Notes: generated by a model not told the origin, from the letters alone. A stretch of DNA of 48,353 bases from Syncephalastrum monosporum B8922 (GCA_000697355.1 JNEN01000734.1:1-48353), one strand, 5' to 3'. Positions 24,021-36,405 are shown, numbered from the stretch's first letter. A program made the numbers and translations.

Positions 24021-25157
24021 TCAGTGTTTAGGCCAGTGGCACCCGACAGGTGCCGCAGCTGTGCGATGCTTGACCACACGACATTCAACTTTCTCATCTC
24101 GGGTATCCAACCAGAGTCGCACATCCAGACACGCCTCCCACGCTGGCATGGCGTGCTTGGCTGCGGTATGAACGACCTTGGAAGTAAATCAGTCACATGC
24201 ACATGTGGATAGTTATTCCTTTTAAGTTTTCTTTTACCAGAACGGTGGTCGCATTCATCCGACACAGTGACTGGATGCTTTTCGCGAGTGACAGCACTGG
24301 AGTGTGTCAGTCATGAAGTGAAACAAGCGAAGATAGAGTTACCTTCTTCCTTTTCTGAATACACAGGGTTGAGGAGAGCTGAAATATCTTCAATCAAAAC
24401 CATCAGGGGTCTCGTGTTATCTGTGGTGGCTTGCAAAGCGCCTATTTGTTCGAGCACGCGCTTCAAATGATCGAGAGTAAGGGCTTGATAGTAGTCCACG
24501 TCAGTGACAGGCGTTGTCGTGGATCCGGTGGTATCAATAATAGAAGCGCTGCCTTCGCTATAAGCTCGCTTGAACTCAGAAACAGCGACGTGACCAAGCT
24601 GATACATTGACAGAAGAATAAGTTGAAACACAGGAAGAGTCGCGCTACTTACCTTGCTTCTTGTTGCATAAGGACCAGCGATCTCAATGGCGTGATTGGA
24701 TCGAAAGCCGCCACCGAGAAGTGTGTCTAGGCTGAATTAGAAAGTACACGTCATTTCATAGCTTTTCATGCAACTTTAAATTTGTTGACTCACCTGTCAT
24801 GGCCAGTAGAAAACCAGTGAGGGGTCGGCACCTCAGTCGTTTCTCGGCACATGTTTCTAGCAATGATCAGCTGCTGAAAGGCATGCAAGACCTCAAAGCG
24901 TAGCTTGTTAAAATGGCATCGTCTGAAACAAATGCAATGCAATACCTGCGGAGGCAGACCCGTTTGTGCGACGAGAGAGTGGCGACTGGCGCGTAGTAAA
25001 GACAACTCTTTCTTCTCATGAGTACTCATTTCAGCACATTTCAAATGAGACTACCTGTAACAACATTAACAGCTTCTAGTGCATCTACCACAGGCTGATA
25101 GAGCGCTTTCTGCTCATCGGGTAGCTGGCGCACGATCGCTTTGAGTCGAGGAGGCAT
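24021..25157 (-). CDS. RecA/RAD51-family paralogue (RAD51D-like) with degenerate Walker A
   Basis: Minus exons 25157-25055, 25007-24794, 24731-24653, 24598-24343, 24296-24238 and 24176-24021 (introns 47, 62, 54, 46 and 61 nt) give 288 aa. An N-terminal helical part (LEAVNVVTELSLLRAS, TGLPPQVL) aligns with the RAD51D N-domain. HWFSTGHDSLDTLLGGGF is the family's TGxxxLDxLLxGG motif; LMVLIEDISALLNP (197-210) is the Walker B strand; later segments LAKSIQSLCRMNATTVL and WEACLDVRLWLDT follow the core order. The P-loop reads GPYATRSK (125-132), lacking GKT. Spacing from there to the next strand equals RAD51D, so splicing is probably right. It is likely a recombination-repair mediator; the exact paralogue (RAD51D, XRCC2, Rlp1) is uncertain. 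Confidence 0.72.
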
Positions 25158-25264
25158 AAAAGATAGACGACAGAACGAGCAAAAAAAAAAGGCTGAGTTG
25201 AATAATCAAGCAAAAAACGAAGATTTTTTTTACCATTCTTTCAGCTTATTATTACTCTTCTATA
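25158..25264. promoter_or_regulatory. 107-bp bidirectional promoter (RAD51-like / RRP8)
   Basis: The ATG codons of the RAD51-paralogue-like gene (-) and RRP8 (+) are only 107 bp apart. The interval has A10 and T8 tracts (25181-25190, 25224-25231), typical nucleosome-poor fungal promoter elements, and no TATA box. Both transcripts must have leaders shorter than this or overlap. Confidence 0.7.
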
Positions 25265-25601
25265 ATGAAGCCATTGTTTGAAGCGAGTGGGTGGTCATTA
25301 CCCGATGCGATTGTCACGCCAACCGGGAAAAAGGCAAAGAAGGTTATGAAGGCGGATTCAGCCGAGGCAACCCAACCTGCCACGGCATCAGCTGAAGCCG
25401 ATCAACTGCAACAGCAACTCACGCACCTCGAGCCGAAAAAGAAGAACAAGAAAAACAAGAAGCGCCCCGCACCCACCTTGTCAGACGAACCTGCTCCAAA
25501 GAAACCAAAGCAGGAAGAGCAGAATATGACAAAACCGCCCGCTGAGCAGCCAAACCAGAATAAAAAGAACAAGAACAACAATCAGGCATCATCGAAGCAG
25601 A

Positions 25602-25636
<35 letters not shown>

Positions 25637-26981
25637 AAAGAGCAACCGACAGCACCAAAGACAGAAGCAATGGACGTCGATGCACAACCGCCAGCCAAGA
25701 AACAAAAGCAAAGCAAAAAGGTCAATGAGGACAAGGTGGACACGCCGGCGAAGCAAGAGAGCAGCAAGCAAAACCAGAACAAGCAGCAGCAAAATGTGCC
25801 TGCCTCTGAGAAGGGTGCAGCGCCCAAGGATACCACGTCTAAGCAGACTGATCAAAAAGAGACCAAATTGAGCAAATCCACCAAGAAGCAGGAACAGCGC
25901 AAAAAGCTCCAAGAGGTACAATGCTTGTCTTTTTTGCCAGGGGAAAGGTACTAACTTAACACAGCTCCTGGCCAAGCGCAACCAGCCAACAGAAGAATCC
26001 TCCACATCCTCCGCAGCTGCCAAGCCTAAGCAGCAGCAAAAGCAGCAGCAGCAGCAGCAACAACAACAGCAACAGAAGCAGAAACAACAGGATGCGAAGC
26101 AGGCCAAGGAAACAAAAGAACCAAAGGCTACGGCCGTTCCTTCCTCGAACAGTGCGAAACTTACCCCGCTTCAGCAGAAGATGAAGGAAAAGCTATCAGG
26201 CGCGCGTTTCCGATGGCTCAACGAACAGCTGTACACAACCAAGGGCGATGAGGCCTTCAAACTCTTTACCGAGCAACCTGAGTTATTTGAAGAGGCAAGT
26301 GTTACGTTATTCACCGAGAAGGAGCGGTAGCTTATATAAGAAACGCCCCACTTTCAGTATCACAGTGGCTTCCGGCATCAAGTAGAATCATGGCCCGAGA
26401 ATCCGGTAGACTTGATCATCGATCAGCTCAAGGAGCTGCCCCCACAGGCCGTGATTGCCGATCTGGGATGCGGCGACGCTGCGATTGCCCACCGTCTGCC
26501 GAAACGTAACGTGCTCAGCTTTGATTTGGTAGCCAAGAATGACAAGGTGATTGCGTGTGATATCGCCAAGGTGCCTCTCCCGGCCAACTTTTGCGACGTG
26601 GCTGTGTTCTCGCTCTCGTTGATGGGAACCAATTATTTCGACTTCCTCGTCGAGGCCAAGCGCATCCTCAAGCCAGGCGGTGAGCTCAAGATCGCTGAAG
26701 TCGTCAGCCGTTTCCCGGACCTCGACGGGTTCATTAGTTTGCTCGAACGCCTCGGATTTGACTTTATGGACAAGGAAGACGACAACAAGATGTTTGTTAT
26801 GCTTTACTTTACGAAGCAGGCCGAGAATGTTGACGAGGACATTGATAAGGAGATGCTGGCCGGTCTTTCCAAAAAGGAGAAGAAGGCACTTCGCAAAGGC
26901 GCAGGCGTCCACGTCGATATGACGAAGCTGCGCAAAAAGGCCGAAGCATTGCTGAAGCCCTGCGTCTACAAAAAGCGTTGA
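25265..26981 (+). CDS. RRP8: rRNA-processing protein 8 (25S rRNA m1A methyltransferase)
   Basis: Exons are 25265-25915, 25965-26294 and 26358-26981; the product is 534 aa. Rrp8 is the nucleolar SAM-dependent enzyme that makes m1A on large-subunit rRNA. The N-terminal ~290 residues are a Lys/Gln/Asn-rich, disordered, nucleolar-type region with several KKxKK clusters and two poly-Gln runs. Then come KLSGARFRWLNEQLYTT and ELFEEYHSGFRHQVESWP. The methyltransferase core has motif I ADLGCGD (361-367), FDLVAKN, CDIAKVPL, and VFSLSLMGTNY, a family-specific catalytic stretch. The first intron (49 nt) has a perfect TACTAAC branch site. The second (26295-26357) needs a GC-AG pair, AG|GCAAGT. Confidence 0.97.
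25602..26072 (+). repeat. Two CAG/CAA runs coding poly-Gln in RRP8
   Basis: Runs at about 25602-25637 and 26029-26072 are mixed CAG/CAA codons in frame with RRP8, one in each of its first two exons. Mixed codons suggest older, more stable tracts than the pure GCA run in the zinc-finger gene. Confidence 0.8.
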
Positions 26982-27070
26982 ACAAAAAAATAAAGTGCTT
27001 CTTCTGTAGTCGCTTGATTTTTCACTTCTCCTTTCCCCTTTCTCTGTCTTCTTCGTACTTCTACGATATT

Positions 27071-28063
27071 ATGACCGACCTCTTTGAAGATGCTTCTAAA
27101 TTCATGAGTATAATCGAAGCGCCACTCAACAATGACAAGAAGCTCAAGGCAAAAACACCAGTTAACACGTTTGAGACATGTCAACCAACATTCTACAGTA
27201 GCTGTACTCTCTTTACAAACAAGCCACGATCGGCAACTGCGACACGAGCAAGCCGAGTCTATTTGAGTTTGTCGCTCGTGCCAAGTGGGACGCGTGGAAT
27301 GCACTCCAGGGCATGCCACAAGAACAGGCACAGGCTGCGTACGTCGACTATGTCGAGTCTCTCGGCCTGGGTTGGACGCGTCAGGGCTTGACCGAACCCA
27401 CTGCTCAGGTATTCCGTAGCGGATAATGAATCGTTCTTAGCTTACCCTTCCGTTCTACCTTGGGCTAGCTGGACGAAGAGGATGAGGGGAAAGGCATGGG
27501 CAACGTTGTAAGCTCGATGATGGTCCAGGAAGACGAGTAAGTTGGCATACCCGACGCTTTTTTGTCTGACATGGATTGTCTTATTACAGCGAGGAAGAGG
27601 GAGATGATGTGTATGCCTGGGCACGTCAAAACGACTTGGAAAAAGTGAAACAGGCAACAGATATCGCATCCAGGGACGACGATGGTCTGACCGCTCTGCA
27701 TTATGCAGCTGACCGCGGCCATGTTGACCTAGTCAAGCTGCTGCTCGACCGTGGTGCTGATATCAATGCCCTTGTATGTACTTGTCTTCTTTCATTGCAT
27801 GTCATTGCTGATCTATCTTCTTCATCATACGATTTCTAGACGCCCGACAATGAGACGCCATTTTATTATGGTCAGCGATAATGATACATGCGTCACATAT
27901 TTCTCACCTTTATTCTCTTTTAGCTTGCATCTCAGAACAGCTGGCGGTTGCTCAACTTCTCATGGATCGTGGCTGCGACACATCCATCCGGGACGTAAAT
28001 GGCGAGTTAGCGCTCGACCAAGCTGATACTTCCTTTGCCAAACGCTTGCAGAAGCATCAGTGA
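27071..28063 (+). CDS. ACBD6: Acyl-CoA-binding protein with ankyrin repeats (ACBD6-like)
   Basis: Exons 27071-27148, 27202-27408, 27469-27536, 27590-27773, 27840-27870 and 27924-28063 give 235 aa. An N-terminal acyl-CoA-binding domain (about 1-90) shows LKLYSLYKQATIGNC, KPSLFEFVARAKWDAW and AYVDYVESL, with the Tyr and Lys residues that bind acyl-CoA. An acidic linker follows, then ankyrin repeats (TALHYAADRGHVDLVKLLLDRGADIN; QLLMDRGCDTSIRD). This is the ACBD6 layout, a soluble long-chain acyl-CoA carrier. The first intron must use a GC donor (AAG|GCAAAA): the only nearby GT alternative would insert AKTP into a conserved helix. A 31-nt exon codes TPDNETPFYY. Confidence 0.93.
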
Positions 28064-29868
28064 ATATATACCTCTTGAGCGAGGTCTGTACGGTAGCATA
28101 GTCCATTCAGGTGTTGCTAGACGGGCTTGTAGTACATTGCTGCATGCGTTCAATACAATCATCGCCAGTTTGAATTATACATGATAATTATCAAAGTCGA
28201 GACGTATGCAGCTTTTAATTATGACTATCCACAGCAACCGCTACATCAGGCGTTGTCGCATTCATATTTGATGATATGTAACTCCTTTCGCATGGTTCCT
28301 TGTGAAAGATTCCAAAATACACGGTGAGGACTGCTTCTGGTTATTATGTCGGTCATTTGATGTACCCACATTCATCTGTTACTGCTATGAAGATCTCCAA
28401 TGAATTGCAACCAATAGAGTCTCATAAATGTCTCAAAGTAGATGTATTATAGCCACATAACCACCCCTGAGCAAAAAGTTCATATACCATAAGACTTTGT
28501 ATAATTATAACAGCGCAAAATATGGATAACATCTCCATCTAGAGAAAAAGTATTTTACCCATAATATCCTCTGTATGTACCCTTTTATTCTACAGTATCC
28601 GTGCGATAACTTATTCTTTGTAAGGTGATAAATCATTAGATTCAGTGTATATAAAATCGCCAGAGTTACAAGCTATACAGTATTAATAACTGGCAAGTTG
28701 TTCATATTGGTAAGTTGATTGATTTTCTCACTGACGGAGATAATCGATTTATACCACAGTGAGCATGTGAGCGGCCGTTGTATGGTTGTTTCCCTTTTTG
28801 TAATTTCTCGATCTCACTGTCTTTGAAAAAGTATGTATCCCAATGTCGGTAATCCGTCGCTCTTAGGGTCGCTACTTTCCATTGTGTGCATTCCCCTCTG
28901 CATAAATAAAACGACGAATGACTTACTTCTCACACTACAAGATGAAACCTTTGACAGAGCTATAACATCTCGCAGTATGCGATTGAAGCAGATGGGAATC
29001 TGTAATATGATCTCGAAGTACGTCTCCCCGCCAACGGCAGGACATCATTATAGCATCTATATACAGCGGAAAAACGTGAGGTCGTGTGAGGATTTGTGGG
29101 ACATTGTCCAATTGCGTTCACATAGATACATTCATCCTATCTTTTGATCCTCAAGTATGTACCTTTATGTCATGTGCCGGCTGGGTAAACAATGGTGATT
29201 TCGCAAAACATTGAGACACTGTAGCACAAAGTACGTAGATTTTCGGGTTAACTTTGTTCATATTTTACTGCAGTAGCCATTTACCCAAGGATGTAATGGT
29301 GTGCAAAGAGCCTTGCATCCCTTCACAGATCAACTGTACTGCAAGAAGCAAACAAATTCTGAAAATATAATCGTCCATTTACGATATACCGTACTTACAT
29401 TTTGAAATTGATGTCTTAGTGTGGTGTTCTTTGGCCTATCAGTAACCTGATTTGGAATTTTTGGATGCTTCAGGAAAAATGTGACGCTTATTCGGTGTGT
29501 CAGATACCAACCTTCACTCATAACAACCGCCTGTCCCAACATCGACGCGTTCGCGTAATACAAAATTTGGTATAACTCTTTAACGTTTCTCATAGTCGTC
29601 GTGGTACCTTACTTATCTCACATTAGTTTAGCTCCTTCCGATTTCCAACTTCAGACAAAATGAAAAACTGCCGTTGTAGATGGTACTTGACGGGTGTAAA
29701 AATTCTCTTCTGCAAGAAAGAGTTCCGGGTTGACGGACAAGCTGAAAATGTTTTTCCGGCGCCAGTTCATATAAATACAGAGCTAGAGACATTGCTCCTT
29801 GTCACAAACAAAAGTCAAATCGACTTATTGATCCCCCGCCTCCTATATACCCACACAGTACTAAAGAA
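28064..29868. other. AT-rich intergenic region, no gene recognised
   Basis: About 1.8 kb, strongly AT-rich at 28140-28750. A 104-codon plus frame (28833-29147) and an 87-codon minus frame (29330-29593) have no recognisable motifs. It includes the promoter of the secreted phosphoesterase, with TATATA at 29844-29849, only 20 bp before the ATG, so it may not be the true core element. Confidence 0.5.
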
Positions 29869-31357
29869 ATGCGCGTTACTACTGCTCTTGCCACCATCGT
29901 TGCCTCTGCAGTCGCCCTTGTTTCGGCCTCGCCCGCACATCACAGGCACCACAACCATGGCCATGATGCGCCCAAGGGCAAAGTGTTCGATCACATCATG
30001 CAAATTTGGTTCGAGAACCAGGTACGTATACATATTTGAACACTCGGTTTCAATGGTGTGCGTACATGTTTGTTGATGCTCTTTTATTCCATAAGGATTT
30101 CGAGGTCATTGACGCGATTGATGAGTTTAAAGCGCTCGCTAAGGAGGGCTTGCTTCTGACCAACTATAATGGTAGACTGAGATGAAGTTTTAAGATACCG
30201 GCGAACTCACGATTTTCATGTAGCTATCACCCATCCATCAGAGCCCAACTACGTTGCTGCCGTGGGAGGCTCTAACTTCGGCATCACGTCGGATGACTAC
30301 TACAATATCCCTGCCAACGTCACCAATCTGTTTGATCTCCTGGAGGCCAAGGGGTTGACGTGGAAATCATACCAAGAAGATATTCCTAGCACGTGCTGGA
30401 CAGATTTTATCAGCGATGATGGTCTTTATGTTCGCAAGCATAACCCTCCGATCATCTTCGACTCTATTGGTCTCAACAAGACCCGTTGCGCAAACATTGT
30501 CAATGGTATAACAGACACGGAACGAGTCATAATGGTATAGAGCTGACCTATGATTTTCTTTCATACACAAAGCCAAGGAGCTTGAGAAGGATATCGAGAA
30601 TGAGACCATGCCGAACTGGAGTTTGTAAGCGGTGCAACAGGAACGAAGAGATCAATATACTCATTACTTTTATTGCTCGTAGCTATACGCCTAACATGCA
30701 GAACGACGCTCATGGTAAATAACACGCAGGATATGAAGCTGGTTTATTGACATTGAGAAAACAACAGACACAAATGCTACTTATGCTGCCAACTGGCTCA
30801 AAGGTTTCTGGGATTCCACTCTGAATAATCCCAAGTTGCTCGACAGCACGTTGGTTATCATTACTTTTGATGAGGTATGTCCCAACATGGCGCTATATTC
30901 ACTCGTGTGATATTGACATCGTGTAGACCGACAACTATCAAACTCGCAACCGTGTCTGGACTCTTCTTTTCGGCGCCGTCCCAGACAAAGTCAAGGGCAC
31001 GCAGGATAATACCTTCTACACTCGTAAGTTGTATAAATTGATCATTTCTTCTCATACTCACATGAAGCGCGTGATAAGATTACTCGACATTGAAATTGGT
31101 CGAGGTAAGAAAGTTACAGATGTAGTACCAGATATTCTGTAAACATATATTTACGCATATCATTCAACTAGGAAAACTGGGATCTGGGCAGTCTCGGCCG
31201 CAACGACGAAAACAAGATGCTGACCAATATTTTCAATATTTTCGCTGACGACTTGCACTACAAAAACTTGCATGTGCCCGAGGCAGAAATCCCCTGGATG
31301 AACGATACCATCACGGGTATGATGACTGGCAAATCTTTGAATGAGACGCAGCAATAG
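29869..31357 (+). CDS. Secreted phosphoesterase / acid phosphatase (PF04185 type)
   Basis: Nine exons (29869-30021, 30096-30171, 30224-30505, 30573-30624, 30683-30714, 30768-30874, 30927-31023, 31079-31104, 31172-31357) give 336 aa. A signal peptide (MRVTTALATIVASAVALVSA) is followed by a His-rich segment HHRHHNHGHD, then the phosphoesterase core: FDHIMQIWFENQDF (first metal/nucleophile region), THPSEPNYVAAVGG, WSFYTPNMQNDAHDTN, VIITFDETDNYQT, and a late ENWDLGSLGRND. These follow the order in fungal secreted acid phosphatases and bacterial phospholipase C relatives. Several N-x-S/T sites suggest glycosylation. Substrate is unknown, probably extracellular phosphomonoesters. The His-rich stretch could bind metal. 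Confidence 0.9.
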
Positions 31358-31863
31358 ATATAGCAGAACCCTAAGAACCCCCCCCCCCAAAAAAAAAGAT
31401 CGAGATATACTGTAACCCTTTAGTCGTTGTGAATTCAATATAAAATATATATAGCTGTGACTTTGATGATCATACACTGTGTAAAGACATAGATCAACGT
31501 ATGAAGACTTGAGCTTGCGGTCTCTTTATAGCTTCTTAATGAGCAGCAGTAGAAGAGTCACAGCAATAACGATATAAGAGTGACCAATTATCCCATACCA
31601 CTGACTCACAGTCCATGAGACGACCTTACCCTGCAAGCCACAGAGAGAGGAGGCGCGATGGTAATGCGCCTTACTGGCCTGGCAATGCTCAACATCATAC
31701 AGGGAGACAGACAAAAACGAGCATATTCCGGGGCTCATCGAGTGTGACTTGCCAATTCAAAGATAGAGGGGAAGGTTGTGTGATGTGTGTTAAACAGATA
31801 CTGTACAAACGCGTATCATATCGCTTAGGGTGTATTTATTGAGTTCCCATGATTAGAGGCAAT
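31358..31863. other. Convergent 3' region with C10/A9 tract
   Basis: This lies between the stop codons of the phosphoesterase (+) and ATP synthase subunit f (-). A homopolymer pair, about ten C then nine A, lies at 31379-31398. No gene is seen. Confidence 0.6.
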
Positions 31864-32320
31864 CTAGTGGTGCTCGACGTTCTTGTGGTGCTCTACAAAA
31901 GAGAAGAAAGGAGTGGCGATGAGTATAGACACGGAATGGGTAGGAAACAACGTACTCAAGTGGAAGTGGTAGTCAATGGTGTAACCAACGACGAAGACAC
32001 CGAAGATGAGGTGAAGCAGAGGAGTGACGGAGGCGTTCTCGCCGTCAATGTAGCGAGCCTTGTAGCGGCCCCAGGGACCGGAAGGCTTGGCCTGGGCAGC
32101 AGCACCCTTGGGGAGTTTCTATACGAGATGCAAGAATGCAAGGGTTGAATGGGGATTGATCACGTCTGGCGAGCTAAAGTGTTACCTGGTAGAAGCTCAC
32201 GAGCTGGGCAATCTGGGCATCCTTAGCAGAGCCAGAGAGCTTGGTGGCAGCAGCGACGTTCGGGGGGATGAGCGTCTTGGTGCTGTAGGCGCGACGGAAA
32301 ACGGTGCTCATGGCGTTCAT
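31864..32320 (-). CDS. ATP17: Mitochondrial ATP synthase subunit f
   Basis: Minus exons 32320-32186, 32118-31956 and 31892-31864 (introns 67 and 63 nt) give 108 aa. It is a small Fo subunit in the inner membrane. A presequence-like N-terminus with RRAYSTKTLIPP is followed by PSGPWGRYKARYIDGENAS and one membrane span (PLLHLIFGVFVVGYTIDY), ending HFHLKHHKNVEHH, the conserved tail of fungal subunit f. The last exon codes just ten residues and is missed if the second intron is ignored. A downstream ATG (32311) three codons in is an equally possible start. Confidence 0.93.
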
Positions 32321-32741
32321 TTTGCTTAGAAGAGGGAAGCTCGAAAAATTTCCTCCCCTGCACCCTGGAACAAACACTTTCAACGTCACTCCAAATCGGC
32401 CTTTTATTTATCCGCTGATCCATTCTCTCCACTTGGAGAAACGCGTTCAGTAGTAAAAAAAAAAAGCCATCAGATACGTCCTACGCATTTCTTCACCGAG
32501 TTCATCTGTCACATATCTCCATATCGTGTTGCGTCTCCCTTTGTTCCCAGGAGATATGTTACCATAGATATTATGCGTGGGCACATTCTAGAGTATCACC
32601 GGGTTACTGTCTCTTCATATTAGACAATCAACGACTTTAGCAAACAAGATGTAGTTTTTTCTTAAAGAAAGAATATATATGTATAAAGACTATGCATACT
32701 TTTTGAATGAGGATTTTTACAGAGGACAAGAAACATGCAAA
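32321..32741. other. Intergenic, promoter of ATP17 and 3' end of DAHP synthase
   Basis: About 420 bp between two minus-strand genes, with an A11 tract at 32455-32465. No gene is seen. Confidence 0.6.
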
Positions 32742-33973
<1,232 letters not shown>

Positions 33974-34119
33974 GGTTATATCAGTTGTATGTACAAGCTT
34001 CGTTCGAATGGCTCGCGAAGTATGAAGGGAAAGATAATGTAAAAAATTGTTCAGTGTGGAACTTGATGATCTTTAAACGGAGATTTGTGACTGCGATGTG
34101 TCATCGCCATAAAGTGAAC

Positions 34120-34279
34120 GAGTCATGCCAACTTGGCACGCACGTGGAAAATCACTTCCTGGCTTTCAGACCAATTTGTGTGACCTTCGCTATGACTCTT
34201 CACAATACGTATTGGACCATTGTGGACGCATTCAGATAAGGTACACTACGCTTTTAAGGAGTCAAAGTGCCCGAGTCAT
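34120..34279. promoter_or_regulatory. Cluster of Gcn4/CPC1-type sites upstream of DAHP synthase
   Basis: ATGACTC or its complement occurs at 34120-34126, 34192-34198 and 34273-34279, and GAGTCAA at 34259-34265, all within 160 bp in the 628-bp promoter of the DAHP synthase gene. RTGACTC is the core of the Gcn4/CPC1 bZIP site that controls amino-acid biosynthesis genes in fungi. By simple counting about 0.08 exact ATGACTC matches would be expected in 628 bp on both strands. Confidence 0.65.
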
Positions 34280-34601
34280 CCTGACCATACCTCCAGTGGC
34301 GTGTCTGCAGGAATTACCTTCCATACCTCCCCCTCAGGAGGAGACTCCGTTTTCTGACTTGTTCTCAGGGAAAAATGAGATGAATAAGGTTTCAAGGCGC
34401 GTTTTGGTTCGCCAGAGATTGACCGATCTATGACAAAGGTAGCTGGAAGTACCCCGTGCTACCCGATGACGTACTGTTTATAGTGCTGCAGCCATGACAA
34501 GCGGAATCAGTGCTTGGATCTTTAGGGAACAGCACGGGTGCATACTTCATCGTGGAAAGATATGGATATTGTTTTTTTATATAGAAAACTTTTACTATAC
34601 G

Positions 34602-36133
34602 TTAAGTAATCACCGTAGGTGCATGGACACTGTACCCATCGTCGACCTGTTCCTCGAGAGCGATCATTTGCTCTGTTCTGCTTTGAAGCTTGTTGTGTTC
34701 CATGGACATCTCGACAATACAGAAGGCGACCTCAACCGAGATGAGAACGATAATCATCCATTCCAGCGTCAAAGAATGCTTTTCGGATAAGTGTTCTCGA
34801 AGAATGGTTGCCAGCTCATTTGCATAATCTACCGAGTGATGAGTTTTCCCGAATTGTTCTTCAGAAATAGTATTTACCTAATTTTTTGTTGAGGATAGCA
34901 ATGCGGGGCCGGACATCCAGATGTCGAGAAATCTTGTTGTAATATTCTGCGAAGATAAAGAATATCGTTTAGAATCCATCTGCTGTAGTGTGTGCGATAG
35001 AGGACGCCTTTACCTTCGAGTTCAGGTCGTGCCCAATAAAAGTCGGGTGTATCGAGGAAGCTCTCACCCGCACTGAGGTTCAGCTGTTGTCGGAAGCTCA
35101 GTAGTTCGCCGAGCTTCATCAGAATCTCTTTGCGTGTCAAGTGGATCTTTTTGCCGTGTAGCAGCAGAGTCGGAATGCGTTTTGTGGACGACAGATAGTG
35201 TTCAAGGAGGCCTTCCAAGACACTCAGCTTGGCGGACCGTGCGAGACCGTGCGAGAACGAGATTTTAGCCAGGGTCGGCGACGGCACGCTCGGGTTGAGG
35301 ATGATGATATCGCCCTTCATGTCGGTGGGTCTAAATATTATTGGGAAAAGCCAGGGTGAGCGATGAAAGGCGTTTTCTGGGTCATTCTATCACTGACTCG
35401 TCCGCATCAAAGGTAAATTCAGCGTCTTCAGACTCAATTTCCGCTGCAGGGAAGAGTTCGACCGGGGCTGTGCCGCGGATACAGTTCTTCATGAAAACCT
35501 GGACTTGAGCATCCTGGACGCCCCAGCTCACAAAGGTACCGTTGGTGAAGACAAAGATTTCACCGCCACCAAGGTCGGGGCTGACTTCGACATGCACCAA
35601 GTCGGATGTCACGACCGGCATAACTTTGTACTCAGGGAACTTGTTGTCCAGCGCTTTCTTCAGTACTTTCAGGTCGTAATCCTCGGCTGTGCAAAAGGCC
35701 CTGCATGTTTGCGTCTAGAAATAGGCGGTTAATAAGATGTCTATTCACCGTTAAAAGGGTTTACCGATGGTTTGAACTCTTTGGGGGCTGTCTCGTTTAT
35801 TTCAGAGTCGATTTCCATAACGCGCTTCAGGAGGTTCTGCAACGCACCTGCGTCGTGTTGTTGCCCCACGCGACGCACACTGCTGCGTACTTGACGTTGA
35901 GTGCCGCCATTCAATCGTGCGGCGCTCAGCTACCACGCAACAGCATGAGCTTCTCTGCTGATTTCCTGTTCTTTTCCATAGAAGAAACGCTCTGGTTGAC
36001 TTACGGCAATGGAGCGTTGTGGAATCCAAGGAAACGGAGATGCAGCCGGGGTAGCCGGGGCAGTTGGCACCCTCGTGGCTGCAGTGGGCCGGGGGACAAG
36101 ACGCGATCGCGTGGTTGCGATCAAGCGATGCAT
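34602..36133 (-). CDS. RMND1/Rmd1-like DUF155 mitochondrial protein
   Basis: Minus exons 36133-36005, 35929-35765, 35714-35398, 35330-35014, 34946-34878 and 34828-34602 (introns 75, 50, 67, 67 and 49 nt) give 407 aa. The N-terminus is Arg/Ser/Thr/Pro-rich and nearly free of acidic residues (MHRLIATTRSRLVPRP), a likely mitochondrial presequence. The core has CTAEDYDLKVLKKAL, GGGEIFVFTNGTFVSWG, ARSAKLSVLEGLLEHYL, LHGKKIHLTRKEILMKLGEL, LDTPDFYWARPELEEYY and RHLDVRPRIAILNKKLDYA, then LTLEWMIIVLISVEV, a C-terminal membrane span. This is the DUF155 layout of yeast Rmd1 and human RMND1, which supports mitochondrial translation; the presequence favours the RMND1-like branch. Confidence 0.92.
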
Positions 36134-36405
36134 AATAAAAATAACAAGAACTGGGGCAAAGTGCACGACCAACTGCGGAGAATTCTATCCCGAAGAGAGA
36201 AAAAACAGGAGGAAAAAGCAAACGAATGACTGGTTTTCGGTCCACCTATCACTGACTGAACGGCAATAACTCGTTCTCTACGTCAGTCACTCGCATGATA
36301 GACAACTCTTGAGGTTGCATAAATGCTTCCCACAGGCTTCTGTCTCCCCGTGAGACTTTTTCTTTTCTCTACGTCTTTTAATCTTCTTCAACGCAATATT
36401 CTATC
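36134..36405. promoter_or_regulatory. 272-bp divergent promoter (RMND1-like / small membrane protein)
   Basis: The two genes start head to head. The interval has repeated GTCAGTCACT/TCAGTGAYAG-like pairs near 36248 and 36281 and pyrimidine-rich sequence just before the plus-strand ATG. No TATA box is seen. Confidence 0.45.

Noticed and set aside
25589..26107. 172-codon minus frame rich in Cys and Leu opposite RRP8
   Set aside because: Poly-Cys arises from the reverse complement of the CAG/CAA poly-Gln tracts of RRP8.
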